This document shows, one piece after another, positions 1-11,829 of a stretch of DNA of 64,000 nt (positions are counted from its first letter, which is position 1; each line of letters begins with the position of its first letter). Source of the DNA: Xenopus tropicalis (taxonomy: Eukaryota; Chordata; Amphibia; Anura; Pipidae); contig NC_030683.2 of NCBI RefSeq assembly GCF_000004195.4, positions 71,147,764 to 71,211,763 on the forward strand, written 5' to 3'. Made by a program: the position numbers and the translations under genes. The notes under the pieces are model-generated. The model saw only the letters and a program-made list of their open reading frames with translations. It ran no database searches and had not been told where the DNA came from.

Positions 1-53
1 AATCACACAAAACTAAATTCACCTGCAGTCTTCTTTGTCTGTGTTTTACACAA

Positions 54-72
54 GTATGTATGTATGTATATC
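54..72. repeat. Short TATG/TA simple repeat
   Basis: A short run of TATG units followed by TA-rich sequence. Seen directly; no function inferred. Confidence 0.6.
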
Positions 73-74
73 TT

Positions 75-310
75 ATTTATAAATATATTATTTATAAAGC
101 GCTACTTACACATATGTATGCAGCGCTGTACAGTAAAATACATTAATACAAACAGGGGGTTATTAAGATAATAATAGATAAATACAAAGTATAACAATAA
201 ATACAAAGTATAACAATAAATACAAGATACAGTTGCAATAAGTTAAGAGTCAAAGACACAAGAGGATGGAGGTCCCTGCCCCGTAGAGCTTAAAATCTAT
301 ATGGGAGGGT
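75..310. repeat. Dispersed repeat with 'gcgctgtaca ... aggtccctgcccc' signature
   Basis: The segment contains 'gcagcgctgtacagta' and, about 150 bases on, 'ggaggtccctgccccgtaga' followed by 'gcttaaaatcta'. I recognise this pair as a very common frog dispersed repeat; its class is not certain to me. A 20-bp unit (aataaatacaaagtataac) is repeated at about 187-225. A second shorter fragment of the same repeat lies near 40.15 kb. Confidence 0.5.
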
Positions 311-369
311 GCAGCAAGATTTCATAATGGGCTGAGGCACTCTATATTACAGTATACTGAAATATTGTA

Positions 370-1263
370 CAGGTATGGGATCCCTTTTTCGGAAAACCAT
401 TATCCAGAAAGCTCCAAATTACGGAAAGCCCATCTCCCATAGACTCCATTTTAATCAAATAATTCAGAATTTTTAAACTGATTTCCTTTTTCTTTTTAGT
501 AATAAAACAGTCTCTTGTAATTGATCCCAACTAAGATATAAATAATCCTTATTGGATGCAAAACAATCCTATTGGGTTTAATGTTTTGTTGACTTTTTAG
601 TAGACTTAGGGGTACATTTACTTACTCACGAACGGGCCGAATGCGTCCGATTGCGTTTTTTCGTAATGATCGGTATTTGGTGATTTTTCGGAAAATTGTC
701 GCGACTTTTTCGTTGCCATTCTGAATGTTGTGCAAAATCTGGCGATTTTTTCGTAGCGTTACTACTTGCGCGAAAAGTCGCGACTTTTTCGTAGCCTTCG
801 CGCCGAGTACGAAAGATTCGGATTCATTCAAGCTTCAGTATGGTGACTTTTCTTGGGCCAGGTTGGAGCTGCAGGGTGCCATTGAGTCCTATGGGAGGTT
901 TCCAAAATCGTGCTAAGTCTGAAAGTTTCGCCCGCCGCTTATGAGCACTCAATACGAAAAAGTCGCGACAAGATATTAGTGAATCGTAATGGCTACGAAA
1001 AACTCGCGTTTTTTCGCGCAAATCGTATTGGTAACGAAAAACTCGCGACAATTTCCGAAAAGTCGTAAAGGCGCCGAAAAAATCGCAAAAAATACGAAAA
1101 AGTCGCAAAATGTTCGTTTTCCAATCGGAATTTTTCCAATTCGGATTCGGATTCGTGGGTTAGTAAATGTGCCCCTTAAGGTATGGGGATCCAAATTACG
1201 GAAAGACCCCTTATCCAGAATACCCTTGGTCCCGAGCATTCTGGATAATGGATCCTATACCTG
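370..1263. mobile_element. TA-flanked MITE, CAGGTATGGGA termini, interrupted
   Basis: The element starts caggtatgggatccc and ends ggatcctatacctg, an inverted terminal repeat, with a TA dinucleotide directly outside both ends (368-369 and 1264-1265). The TA duplication points to a Tc1/mariner-type mechanism, although the family name is not certain. Subterminal 'tatccagaaagctccaaatt' and 'aaattacggaaagaccccтt'-like arms mirror each other (approximate, with mismatches). The interior is split by a younger GGGG-ended element at 609-1175. It has no coding capacity. Related copies occur at 10995, 20197, 25776, 36698, 54228, 54829 and 54920. Confidence 0.8.
609..1175. mobile_element. PIF/Harbinger-like palindromic MITE, nested
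   Basis: A CpG-rich element beginning GGGGTACATTTACTTA and ending TAGTAAATGTGCCCC, with TTA on both sides (606-608 and 1176-1178). GGGG/CCCC ends and a 3-bp TTA duplication fit PIF/Harbinger elements. It is built largely of degenerate 'tacgaaaaagtcgcga' modules in opposite orientations, so it can fold on itself and also opens spurious frames on both strands. It lies inside the TA-flanked MITE at 370-1263 and is therefore younger. Confidence 0.8.
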
Positions 1264-1265
1264 TA

Positions 1266-2157
1266 CTGCCTATCTTTTTATGCCTGTTATGCATTTTCTT
1301 TATGGCATAGATAAAGGCAATACTTGGTATTGCACTAAATATTTTAATTTTTTTTCCTAGAAAGCAGCCTTTAGGCAGTGAATGTCTCAAGGCCATATAG
1401 CCAATACTACCTAGACTAAAGTTTAGAACCGTAAGGACCTCCATTCCCAGGGTGTATCTGAAATAGGGTTGATAGCTCTAATATCAGGATAGCACAAGAC
1501 AGACCCCTTTAAATAAATGTGGTCCCTTAGTTATTCACAGCTGAAGAAAGAGGCCAGATAAAGCCTTTAGAGGGGCTAAATAGAGTGATTAAACTTTGAT
1601 CAAGGTACTTAAGCCTGCAATTCCTGTCTGTAATAGTGTTAAAAAGACAAAGCATCCATTTCCTGAATGTATGGTTCTCCACACTATCTCAAAGGGCTTC
1701 CATCTGACAGCCTTATGATACTGATTAAATCTGGCTGAACCAGTCATAACAAAACCTGCCCAGAACCAATGCCTTCACATTTATCATCCCTCTATACTGC
1801 TTACTGAGACTGAAATCAGTTATCCAAGAAAAAAGGACAGTTTCCCCATAGAGAACATGCCTTGGCCTTTGAAAATGCAAATCATTCTAACTGTATGCTT
1901 ATTACACATTTTGCTGTTGTCTTTTCCAAGTCACAGAAAGTGAATAGGTACAGTTACATTCTGCCACCTGCTCTGGTAGTTTACAGTCAATTTAAAATAC
2001 TGTTCAGAACAGGAAACACATCTTTAAATCACTTGTTTAGTACACTAATATAATAGTCGGACAACTTTCCACATTATTATCAGAACATGATTAGTCTGAA
2101 AGTCAAGGTCCCTTGGGTATTTTAGAAAAGTGAAAAGAACAAAGGAGAAGCAAAGAG
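1266..2157. other. No gene seen
   Basis: Unique-looking AT-rich sequence. I see no exon-like frame, RNA gene or repeat that I recognise here. Confidence 0.5.
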
Positions 2158-2444
2158 TAGTGATGAGCACATTTTTTTGCCAGGCATGGAAAAAAAAATT
2201 ATATTGGCAATTTTTTTTTGCTAAACTTGAGCATAAATTTGCCACAACAAAAATAAGTCAAATAGTGTAGGTCAGGGTTGCGTAAAAAAAGTCACGGTCA
2301 TGGTCGCTTTGAAAAAAGTTGTGTGTGTAAAAAAAAAAGGCTTGCGGTAGCTGAAATTCACAAACTTTTCGATATTTAGCAAATTTTTCAGTAGTTTCAC
2401 AAATTTTTGGGCAACACAAAATAGGGCAGATTCGATCAACACCA
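2158..2444. mobile_element. Decayed hAT-like element, TAGTGATGAGC termini
   Basis: It begins tagtgatgagcacattt and ends gattcgatcaacacca, a degenerate inverted copy of the start. This matches the frog hAT-like MITE type whose ends read TAGTGATGAGCGAA. The interior holds A-rich and T-rich runs of 'cacaaatttttc' type. The 8-bp target duplication expected for hAT is no longer visible. Related left ends are at 4647 and 7646. Confidence 0.55.
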
Positions 2445-3938
2445 GCTCTGAACCCAATGCAAAAAAACTGTTAAAATAACTCTTATGATTATGAGTATAA
2501 GTATAAGGGATGTAGTGTGTTTAGCCATCAGATATAAAATATAGAATCTGTTTCATGCTGATTGGCTTCTATGGATTATTAAATCCAGAGCAAATTTACC
2601 ATATATCTACAATAATTTACTATATAATCATATTTTATCAGCATTTTATTGCACCTTACTTTGGAACACACTGATTTTAGGATATTGATTATTAAGTCAC
2701 CCTAATCTTTAATCACACTTTAATGTTCCTGGCTGGGCAGGAGAAATTCATATTTATAAGGGTGATATTTATGGTGATGTTTATGAAGCTGTGCGAACAA
2801 TATAAGAATACAATTACATTGTGACTTTAATGTCATAGTATGCAGTCTAAAATTATGCATATTTATAAACCTCTTTACTGATTTTATACAAATGTGCAGT
2901 TGAGTATAAAATTCTGTCTTTAAAAGCAGTGTTAGCATTAAACAAAGATAAACAAAAACTAATACAGATTTCTGACACTTTTTACCAGTCATTGTTTGCT
3001 TCATGCTTCTTTGCTACGTGAGTTTATCCCATTGACCTTATTGGGTAAATCCAGGTCTAAAAGAGTGTAAAGTAATTTATTCATCATTCACAAATTCATC
3101 CGTAACAACATTTTCCAAATTAGTTTAATTAGTTTTCTATTATAAAATACAAATATTTATAGAAAAACAGATTTACTGTTTTCTTTGCAATTGCAATACA
3201 TGGCATAAATTACATGTGAAGACAACAATACAGCTTTATTATTGTGTCATTTATTTTTACTCAAAAAAAGTAAATTACCTGTTAAGAAAACATGAAGCTA
3301 GTACCATGTATCTGTTTAACTGGAGCTCATTATTCAGACTCTAAAGAATAGACATTGTTAGCACTGGTCTTGCTTTAGGCACTCATGAGTTTTATAAGGC
3401 AACTATTTGCAACTATTTCTATTTCTGGTAGACCACACTGGATAGATGACATACTAGTTATAGTATACATTTTGACACTCTACACCTATAGGAATGCTTA
3501 CAATGCTATTAGTAAGATGGTAACAATTATGTTTTTTATAATTCTTTCAGCCTGATCTCCAACAAGAATTCAGATGAATGACAATGCATTTTACAGTAAC
3601 TGAATGAAATTCAAGGTACAATTTTTTTTAAGAATATGATACAAAGGAGTCACATATAGTTAAACTTATTGACGTTTTAGAATTTTATCATTATAAAAAA
3701 TTATAAATATTCAATATCACAGCCAATAGCAGTAACATGTTTAACATCATTTGTTAAGATCATCGTTCACAATGTATTAGTAGGCTAAAATTAAAGTCAC
3801 AATAAACTACAGTAAATGATTAGCACTATACAAATACTAGACCACTTAAGCAAACATCATAGAAAAGAAAAAATACTTATAGTACAGCATAGTACTTTAG
3901 AGATTTATAGATAGCTAATGTGAAAAATAACACTTAAG
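2445..3938. other. No gene seen
   Basis: AT-rich unique sequence without a recognisable coding, RNA or transposon feature. The 94-codon frame on the minus strand at 2720-3004 has no recognisable motif and I treat it as chance. Confidence 0.5.
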
Positions 3939-4302
3939 TTAAAGGAGAGGGAAAGGCTAAGTCACTTGGGGTGCCAAAATGTTAGGCACCCCCAAGTGAC
4001 TTTAATCGCTTACCTTTTCCCCCGGTGCTTCCTTCTTCTTCCTGTGTCAAAATCCCTGGGCCGGCGCATGCGCAGTAGAGTGATAATCTGACTTTTGAGT
4101 TAACATTTGGCTTTTCACTCTACTGCGCATGCGCAAGTGCGTGAAGAAGGAATAGGAGATCACACTCGCAGGTACCCCAGGCTGGAGCGGTTTTCTCCTA
4201 ACAGGGGCACTAGCCCAGGGTAAAGGGTAAGTGATTAAAGTCACATGGGGGTGCCTAAAATTTTGGCATCCCCAAGTGACTTAGCCTTTCCTTCTCTTTT
4301 AA
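3939..4302. mobile_element. T2/Kolobok-type MITE with paired NRF1 palindromes
   Basis: Bounded by TTAA (3939-3942 and 4299-4302), with ends TTAAAGGAGAGGGAAAGGC and GCCTTTCCTTCTCTTTTAA. TTAAAGG ends with TTAA duplication define the T2 MITEs of Xenopus. Just inside, ctaagtcacttgggggtgcc-like arms pair. The centre has an inverted repeat of gcgcatgcgcagtagagtg (4064-4082) and its complement (4116-4134). No coding capacity. Confidence 0.85.
4064..4135. promoter_or_regulatory. Two NRF1-like palindromes in a MITE
   Basis: GCGCATGCGCA at 4064-4074 and TGCGCATGCGCA at 4124-4135 match the NRF1 consensus. They are the arms of the central inverted repeat of the MITE. Binding is inferred from motif only. 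Confidence 0.4.
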
Positions 4303-4646
4303 GCGTACATATTTGTTAAACAAGACCCTTCAGGGATTCTTCTCCAATATAATTAATGATTATCTAAGATTGAACAGCATTAGTGCCCTGCTAATGCTTC
4401 AACTAACAATATAATGTACCTGTATAATATTTCTTGAACCAATGAAACAGTTTTCCCAACTAAATTCCCACCATAAAATCAAGATATAATTTATCTATGG
4501 GAAGTAGAGTATGTCTTTACCCCACATAACCAGTCAAATGTCACATCACTATGCTAACATTTCTATACATCAGTTTAAGTCCTTTTTTATAATTAACATA
4601 CTATTTACATCCTTTAGACTATGAGAGACTATACTTTACTTGTAAA

Positions 4647-4760
4647 TAGTGATGAGCGAATCTGTCCCATTTCGATTCGCCAAAAAATCTGCTAATCTTT
4701 CAAAAGATTCGCGAAACGTCGAAAATGTTGTGCGTTAAAAAAAAAAATTGTCGCCCGCAT
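4647..4760 (+). mobile_element. hAT-like left-end fragment (TAGTGATGAGCGAAT)
   Basis: Begins tagtgatgagcgaatctgtc and continues with the gattcgc/gcgaa-rich interior of that family, including 'aaagattcgcgaaacgtcga'. The opposite terminus is missing, so it is a truncated copy. Confidence 0.55.
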
Positions 4761-5940
4761 AGGTGTTCATGGTACAATATTTTATTTTAGTTGGATCCAA
4801 AGATTTTTTTTGGGTGGGAGACCCCACTTTTTCAAGTGCCTCTATAAAGTGGATATAGACCACAGTTCTGTATCCTTTCATAGTGGTTACTTTTTTTATT
4901 ATTATATATTGCACTTAACATGTATAGGTCACATGGTTAAGACTATATAACTTTGGTTGCATTTTCCTTTAGAGAGCTGTACTGTAGCAAACACTTGTAG
5001 CAGACCATTTTAATCAATGTAGTTAATATCAAACAAGAATGGGGCATTTTCTGGTCCGCTTACCAATAGAGGCAATCATCTAATCAAAAGACACAACTGA
5101 CTTCATCATTATGCATGATGCACTAAAACATCCCACCAGACAAAGGAAGCTGGAACAAAAAATAGTTAGACCAGGAAAACCCTGGGATTCTGTTTTATGC
5201 TTTAGGTCTAGGTGTTGATCTGTCTTACTTTTTTGACTATATTCATTCTAAACACATGTTCCATTTTTAACTGCAAGGAAGCTCAGCTACACAGCTTTTC
5301 TGTTTGCAAAGATCAAATACACACAGGGCTTCCAACTGCTATCAGTTCCATTCCCTTTATTGCACGGGTTAATCCTTTATCTCTTGCAGAACAGTCTTCT
5401 AAATGCAGCTTTTGCTGGCAGATAAACTTGCCAGAGTAACCATGCTCTCTTCTCTGATCTGACGTTACCAGGGGACCAGGTCTTCCAAAATAAGCAGGTA
5501 AATCAGTGTTAAGAAATAGAGATTTTGCTGCATAGCTAAACAAGACTGTAAGTATTGGAGCCAGACAATATTTTTCCAAATAATGAATACATAAAAGGAC
5601 AAAGAGTGACTCACTCAATACACTCAGTGGCATGGGAAGCTCAGCATGCCACCTTAATCTCATAAAAGGTGGGCTGTCTATTTTCATCACTTCATTGTTG
5701 CAGTCCATTAATGTATCAGACTTATTTAGTTATCAAATATATACCCTGCTGCTGGAAATTGTACTCAACCTGTACCGTGACTGATAAAATCAAATGATTA
5801 AACAGCAGATACTTTTTGTCACTAATGGTGGGATTATAGCAACAAAAAGTGCAAAAAAAAAACTAACCCTATTTAAATGAAACTACTGGGTCAAGATCTC
5901 CAAAACAGATGTAAACTTCTAATGCCATCTTTTGCATATA
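4761..5940. other. No recognised gene; one unexplained minus-strand frame
   Basis: Mostly unique sequence. A 131-codon open frame lies on the minus strand (5313-5708) and overlaps a 75-codon plus-strand frame (5212-5439). I recognise no domain in either. Length alone does not exclude chance in 64 kb, and I do not call it a gene. Confidence 0.35.
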
Positions 5941-5954
5941 TTGCATATATTGCA

Positions 5955-5958
<4 letters not shown>

Positions 5959-6013
<55 letters not shown>

Positions 6014-6030
6014 GTATACATATATATATT
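5959..6030. repeat. (TA)n microsatellite
   Basis: A near-perfect TA run of about 50 bases with TATACGTATACATA at its right edge. It forms the left border of the hairpin-bearing segment ending at 6316. Confidence 0.9.
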
Positions 6031-6044
6031 TATAGAGAGAGAAA

Positions 6045-6281
6045 ATTTGAAAGGCAGCACACTCACCAAAAAAAAGGCCAAAAAAAAGCCCAGGTGCTGC
6101 CACAGAAAAACAATATCAGCATGTAGCACACAGAGCACTCATGGGATATATATGTATATGGGATATATATGTGCAAGAATTTAATGGTAAAAATGTAAAA
6201 GTCGACGTTGGTTAATGTCTACATACACCATTAAATTTCTGCATATAATTTAAGTCCCATGAGCGCTCTGTGTTCTACATG

Positions 6282-6287
<6 letters not shown>
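6045..6287. repeat. Hairpin segment bordered by (TA)n tracts
   Basis: The arms 'tatcagcatgtagcacacag' (6114-6133) and 'ctctgtgttctacatgctga' (6266-6285) pair with few mismatches, and inner arms gaatttaatggt / accattaaatttc extend the fold. The left flank reads ggcagcacactcacc, resembling the 'gcactcac' motif next to other TA-bordered hairpins at 20.77 and 55.88 kb. I suspect a Penelope-like terminal remnant, by that resemblance only. Confidence 0.5.

Positions 6288-6316
<29 letters not shown>
6284..6316. repeat. (TA)n microsatellite
   Basis: About 16 TA units directly abutting the right arm of the hairpin; followed by ctgtacagtatata. Confidence 0.9.
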
Positions 6317-6318
<2 letters not shown>

Positions 6319-6329
6319 TGTACAGTATA

Positions 6330-7640
6330 TAAAATATATTTTGCAGTTAGTGTTTTTAAACAATCCCCCTGAGGAAATCCCCAGGTAGGTGCATTTTTAA
6401 AAGAGCATCTGCATGAGAAAAAACTATGTGATGTAATACACTAGGGGAAGGAGGGAGGTCCATCTCCCCCAATGAGCTAGTTTTTTCCTTTGAGCTGTTT
6501 GTCCCTAGCAATGTTTAAGTAAGCTTTTGGTGAGACTTTTCAGCATTTATTTACTTATTTATATTTCTGGGAGCATTCCTGACACATTTCTCCTTTGCTT
6601 CAGTCCGGTCATGCCACATGGGTTCAGCTCAAGGCTGTATTTAGGTCTAGTGCCACCATAGGACCTAACAGTGCTAAATGCATGAAAAAAAGTAGACAAG
6701 GCCTTATGCTTTCCGGCACTTCTGCACTTAATCATAGGTTTATTCATAGTGTAAGTACCCTTAATGCATACGGCCTTGGCCTTGTCTACCTTGTGACTTT
6801 TTTATTGGAGAACTGAAGTACCAACAAGGTACAGGGTGCTGATCTTGGAGAGGCTAGTGTTTGTGTTTCCTACAATAAGAAGAACTTGGTGGTAAAGCAG
6901 AAGATTAGGTGAGTAGTTTGTTTTTTTTCAGTAGGTATTGCATTGAGTGGCATTCCAATATAACACATTGAATTACTGGATTTCTTTATATATTGATGTC
7001 ATACAAACATACAGCTTTGTTGACCAAACCCTGCTTTAAATGGTTATACTAATTGAGAAGGGATATGTGATTGGTACATTTATATAGTTCTTTTCTTACC
7101 TGCCACATTTACATTTATCCCTGCATTACTTTGAATATCTCATTCAAAAGAGTTATATAACACGTAATAATCATTTAAAATCAAATTAAATAAAAAAAGA
7201 CAAGCTTTGTATCCAGTATTCACATCGGCCTCTCATTTTCCAACAGCGATCAATTTTGGTGAAATTATGTATATACAGTAGCAGGCAACACAGGAGGGGG
7301 GGTGGCTTTAGTAGTGGGCTAAGCTTTTATTCTTTGCTCTCCGATGGCCCCAAGCAGGAATGAGGAAAGGCCTTTTAAATGTTAATCGAGTCATTTGCAA
7401 AACATGCATTTTGACAACAAAAGAAAAAGACGCCTCAGCTTTGAACAAACTAAGTGGGTATATTCAATTTAAAAGCTATTGCCTCACCCTCAAACCTGTT
7501 GTTTGCAATATTAATGAGGAAACTGGGGGTTTTTTTCTCCTCACTGCCCAATAACTCTTACCTTACTTATCATCCAGATTGATATGTCTGCAAACTATAT
7601 TTATATATGCGTAATGAGTTGGAAAGAATTAATAGATACC
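6330..7640. other. No gene seen
   Basis: Unique-looking sequence. A short inverted similarity ('aaggccttatgc' near 6700 and 'gcatacggccttg' near 6765) is the only structure noticed. Confidence 0.45.
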
Positions 7641-7645
7641 GTGGG

Positions 7646-7805
7646 TAGTGGTGAGCGAATTTTTTTGGCAGGCATGAAAAATTCAGCACGGAAAAATTCA
7701 CTGCGCGATTAAAAATGGTTGTTATTGTTGACACGCATCATTTTTGCCATTTTTCGCCGTTTCACAAATCTTTTAAAAGATTCACAAATTTTTCAGACAG
7801 ATTCC
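7646..7805 (+). mobile_element. hAT-like left-end fragment (TAGTGGTGAGCGAAT)
   Basis: Starts tagtggtgagcgaatttttt and continues 'ggcaggcatgaaaaattc', the same family as 2158 and 4647. The interior has cacaaatttttc modules. The right terminus is not found; it runs into the hairpin element at about 7806. Confidence 0.55.
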
Positions 7806-8100
7806 ATTGGTCGCAGGAAAGATCGTTTGTTGCCCCCCCACTGACGTTCAGGGCTGAATCATCACATATGGAGGTAGAAACAATATGAATTCTACCACCA
7901 TATGCCGATTCAGCCCTTAACGTAGATTTTGCTCAGGCATTTTTGCCTTCAACGGTGCCCGATCAAAATCTTTTAACCTGCCCATCGACAAGACAACCAA
8001 TATCCACAGCCTTTGCTGCCATACACGCACCGAATATTGTACGAAATGACATTTCGAAAGATTCTAACAGTGAGTGTATGGGCAACTTAAGGTTACTGAA
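7806..8100. repeat. MITE-like segment with central hairpin
   Basis: Arms 'acgttcagggctgaatc' (about 7843-7860) and 'gattcagcccttaacgt' (about 7907-7923) pair, as do catatgg/ccatatg inside them. The right part holds 'acgaaatgacatttcgaaag', another small hairpin. I believe this is a dispersed frog MITE but cannot name it or fix its outer ends. Confidence 0.45.
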
Positions 8101-8169
8101 TTTTGAAAGTGACATGTACAAAAGCTCAGTGCATCAAGTGCACCATACACTTAGGCCACTCCTGTTCTT

Positions 8170-10990
8170 TTAACGCTTTCCCTTAACCACATATAAGGTT
8201 GCAGCCACACAGGACGGTAAGCAGGAAGATAAGCAGGTTCTCAACTCAAGGAATATTTTTAGGTATAATGTGAAGTGGACAAAATATATATTTTCAGTAC
8301 ATTTCAACTTCCTATGAACTAGGATCTGTTGAGCGTTCCTGCCACTGGCTGAAGATATTAGTAGTTGTAAAAAAGTAAATCTGAACATGTTGCTATATTA
8401 ACGGTACATGTATTTTACATAAAAAAAAAAAAAAATCACCAGGCAGGTATTAATTATTGCTTCTTCAAAAATGGTTTGGAAGCAATGACTTCTGTTACAG
8501 TAGAGTGAAATATAAAAGCAACGAGCATTATTGTTTCTGTGGTTTGGCGGGAAATCCATAATGCAATATTTTATCTATTAAACTGAACATAACTAACATA
8601 AGTCATGACTGAACATGCTGTCTGTGATATTATAGCTCACTATTAAGAACAATAATGCCCATTTCATCTGTACATGATGACTTCAAGTGTGCAGCTATTA
8701 AAAGACAATACAACTATTGAACATTAACCTGCTCCTTGAACTAATGTGTATTGAAGAGCACCTCAGATGTATGAATGGCTTTTATTGCCAGTACAAATAA
8801 AGTGCAGTTCTTGCTAGCATAGAAACTGTTTACGATTAAAATTTACCAAAAACACACATTTTAGTAGCCACATCAAAATGCAGATTTAGATAATTAAAGA
8901 GTAAAATATTTATGCAAGCTATCTGGAATACCAAAATAACTTGTCTGCTTGTCTGCGACATACTTCTATATTTCTCTTTTACTACCAGCAACTGGAACTG
9001 TTCACGATGCCCCTAGCAATGTATTTTTACCATTCAACTAAAAAGAATGAGGAACTAGACTTCGGACTCAAGTGCAATAGCACTTAGGGGCAAGAGATTG
9101 AGTGCTCATTCACTAAGCACTTACAACTATGCGCAGAAAGCTGTGCTGGCAGGAACAATGCATCCCTGTTCTTACAGAATCTGCTTATTCCCTGCTCACT
9201 GGTGCTCCCTAACATAACACTAATGTAAGGGGTTGGATATGCACTCTTATGTTCTTCCCTAGTACATTCTTTATGAATACAGTACTGTACTATTTCCATC
9301 GTGGGGAACACATGTCTTTGAGCTCCATTGTAGAGCACAAAGACTTGAATGGTGCAAACATTCAAAAACATGATGATTTGGGCCAATTTTATGTACTTTT
9401 TACCCTGCCCTACACTTTGTAAATAACCCCTATAGCAGTTAAAGTGATAAATAATATCTGGTTGCTTAAGCCAGAACAGCCCAATTTCTTAAATGTTATT
9501 GTCAACATCACAATAAAATGTAATTGTAACATGAGCCATACTTTTGCAATCTAACCCCTTTGCAATCTAACTTTGCACACTTTATACTTTATGCTAATGT
9601 CACATTAGGCAGATCCTTGGGTGCTGAAGAAATGCCTGAAACACTGCCTCCCATTGTTTATAATAAAAACTGCTGGTCAATAAATAGCACAAGCTCTACC
9701 CAAAAAGTTGGTTTAGGTCCAAAAACAATCTGTACCAGCAATGTCTAACAAAGAAAAAGCCTAGCCCAAAATGACTCTAAGTAGCTCAGTAGAAGAAAGG
9801 CATGTGGTCACATTTGGTCAAGCAAGTCAGTGAGCATTAAGCAAAGACTTCCAGTGCCTACTATAAGGTTCAAATTCAATCCAGGGCAAGCTATGTAAGT
9901 ACTCAATGAAATTATTTTTTGCTTTGCTAACCACAGCTCTGTAAACATGATGATATTGACATTTGCAAGGTTCCAGCTCCTGTTGTGAGCTCTCTACAAA
10001 AGTGCAGAAAGCATACGCACAATGGAATTTATTAAATTCTCAGGGGATGTTTAAAATGTAAAATTGATATTTGTGAAGATGCCTCATTTTACATTACTCA
10101 AAATGCAATAAGTTGATTATGTCTTTGAAAATGCCTTTTGATGTGTTTTTCCTTTCATATAATAGTACCCTGTGGACAGGATGGACTTTTAAATAGTTTT
10201 GGATGTTTTGTGCATTTTGCTTTCTGTAATTTTAAATGTGTATACTCTGTATTCCTGAAAGATACTTTATTGAGGAAATATTTTTTCTGAAGCTTTTAGT
10301 GTTGGTACTTGTTCAGTAATAAGCCCATCTTTCTAAAATCTTGTACTTGGCTCAGTATGAAGAATAGCTTAAAGTATTTATTGAGGCACTAAACACTACA
10401 GTGAGTGATCTTTCTTTGCATTTTGCACACAAGGCCATGTATATATGCTATTCTGTATCACTGGATTTAGTGAGTCTGCTTCCTTCTTGAATTTGCAAGT
10501 GGAACTTTCCAAAATATGCTGACATAGCACACTGTGGAAGTTTTTGACATAATATGCTTTACAGATGCATCATTTACATTACAAATTATTTTTGCATCTA
10601 ATAAATATTTTTGCTTTACAGTGAGCTTTTTATGAAAACTACTATTATGCAGTAGTTGGCTGGGAAGAAACATTTCCTCTATCAACAGAAAATGTAATAT
10701 TATTGCAACACTGGTATAGATTTGAAATAAATGCAATGCTAACTCAAGTATATCAGCACTACACATAGTTTTTATTTATTATATATCCCTGCAAAAAAAA
10801 AAACAAGCTCTAATTCCTGTGATTTTTATACAGAATGCTTAAATCCTGCTGGTCAATTGCTGGTCTGTTTAATTTACTTATATACAAGGAAGTGCAGGGG
10901 TTAAATACTATGATGTCTGGTCCATTCTTACATATAAGCACAGTAAAACTTCATACTAAGAAAAAAATTACTACAGTCAACAAAAGCCCA
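8170..10990. other. No gene seen
   Basis: About 2.8 kb of unique-looking AT-rich DNA. Two frames of about 100 codons on the minus strand (9084-9386 and 10467-10766) show no recognisable domain. Confidence 0.45.
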
Positions 10991-10994
10991 TGTA

Positions 10995-11827
10995 CAAGTA
11001 TGGGAACTGTTATACAGAATGCTCAGGACCTAGGCATTTACAGGTAAGGGTTCTTTCCATAATTTGGATCTCCATACCTTAAGTCTTCTAAAAAATAATT
11101 TAATCATTAATTATACCCAGTAGGATGACTTATATATTAGTTTGGATCAAGTACAAGGCATTGTTTTATTATTACAGAGAAAAAGCTAATTATTTAAAAA
11201 ATATATATTGAAGGAGAACTAATGCTTAGCTAAAGAAGTAGGGCAGAAATGTTATGTACTTTATGTTTTAGGCTTCTGTACCAGCCCAAGGCAACAACAG
11301 CCCTTTAGCAGGGAATATCTGTTCCCTTAAAGATGCCCCCAGTAGCTCCCAGTCATCTTTCTACCTATTCACAGATGCACAATAAACTGTATATATAGAA
11401 TATAAATGTCACAATGTAAGGCTGATTAATAATTTAATTCAGATTATTAGAATCTCATCTCAGAAATCAACACAGTTAGCACCAGAATTTAATAATCATC
11501 ACTGTAGCATCAGCTTATATTACAGGCCAACCTCATATTCTGCTTGATAATTTCAGACAGCCCCTAAGTTTAGCTTCTCAACAGCTGCCCAGATCCCACT
11601 GAGCATGTGCATGTCACTAATACTTCTAACTATATCCAAGATGGTGACTCCCTGTGACAACTTTGAATGCCTAGATCATTACAGTTATAGGGAGTTGAAC
11701 CACTAGGTTTTTTGCAATACGTTTTGTATATAAAATATGGCATTCTTAATTATCTTATTAAAATAGTTTTCTTCCCTTAATTTTGAGTGCTGGATAAATG
11801 TGTTCCCAATAATGCATCCCATACCTG
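10995..11827. mobile_element. TA-flanked MITE, interrupted by a T2 MITE
   Basis: Left end caagtatgggaactgttat with TA outside (10993-10994); right end catcccatacctg with TA outside (11828-11829). Internal 'taatttggatctccatacct' and 'attattacagagaaaa' are diagnostic of the CAGGTATGGGA family. The element is split at about 11208 by a T2 MITE. Confidence 0.7.
11208..11780. mobile_element. Old T2/Kolobok-type MITE, nested
   Basis: Starts ttgaaggagaactaatgctt (degenerate TTAAAGGAGAACTAAAG) and ends tagttttcttcccttaa (degenerate TTTAGTTCTCCTTTAA). The interior holds 'ccagcccaaggcaacaacag', 'caagatggtgactccctgtg' and 'tataaaatatggcattctta', which I recognise from a common frog T2 MITE. Its other end-type copy is at 63481-63670. 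Divergence suggests an old insertion. Confidence 0.7.
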
Positions 11828-11829
11828 TA

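Noticed and set aside
989..1360. 123-codon plus-strand frame with 'KNSRFFAQ' repeats
   Set aside because: It lies in a palindromic MITE made of tacgaaaa modules and reads out of the right end into flanking DNA.
5313..5708. 131-codon minus-strand frame considered as an exon
   Set aside because: No recognisable domain, no convincing splice context, and an overlapping frame on the other strand.
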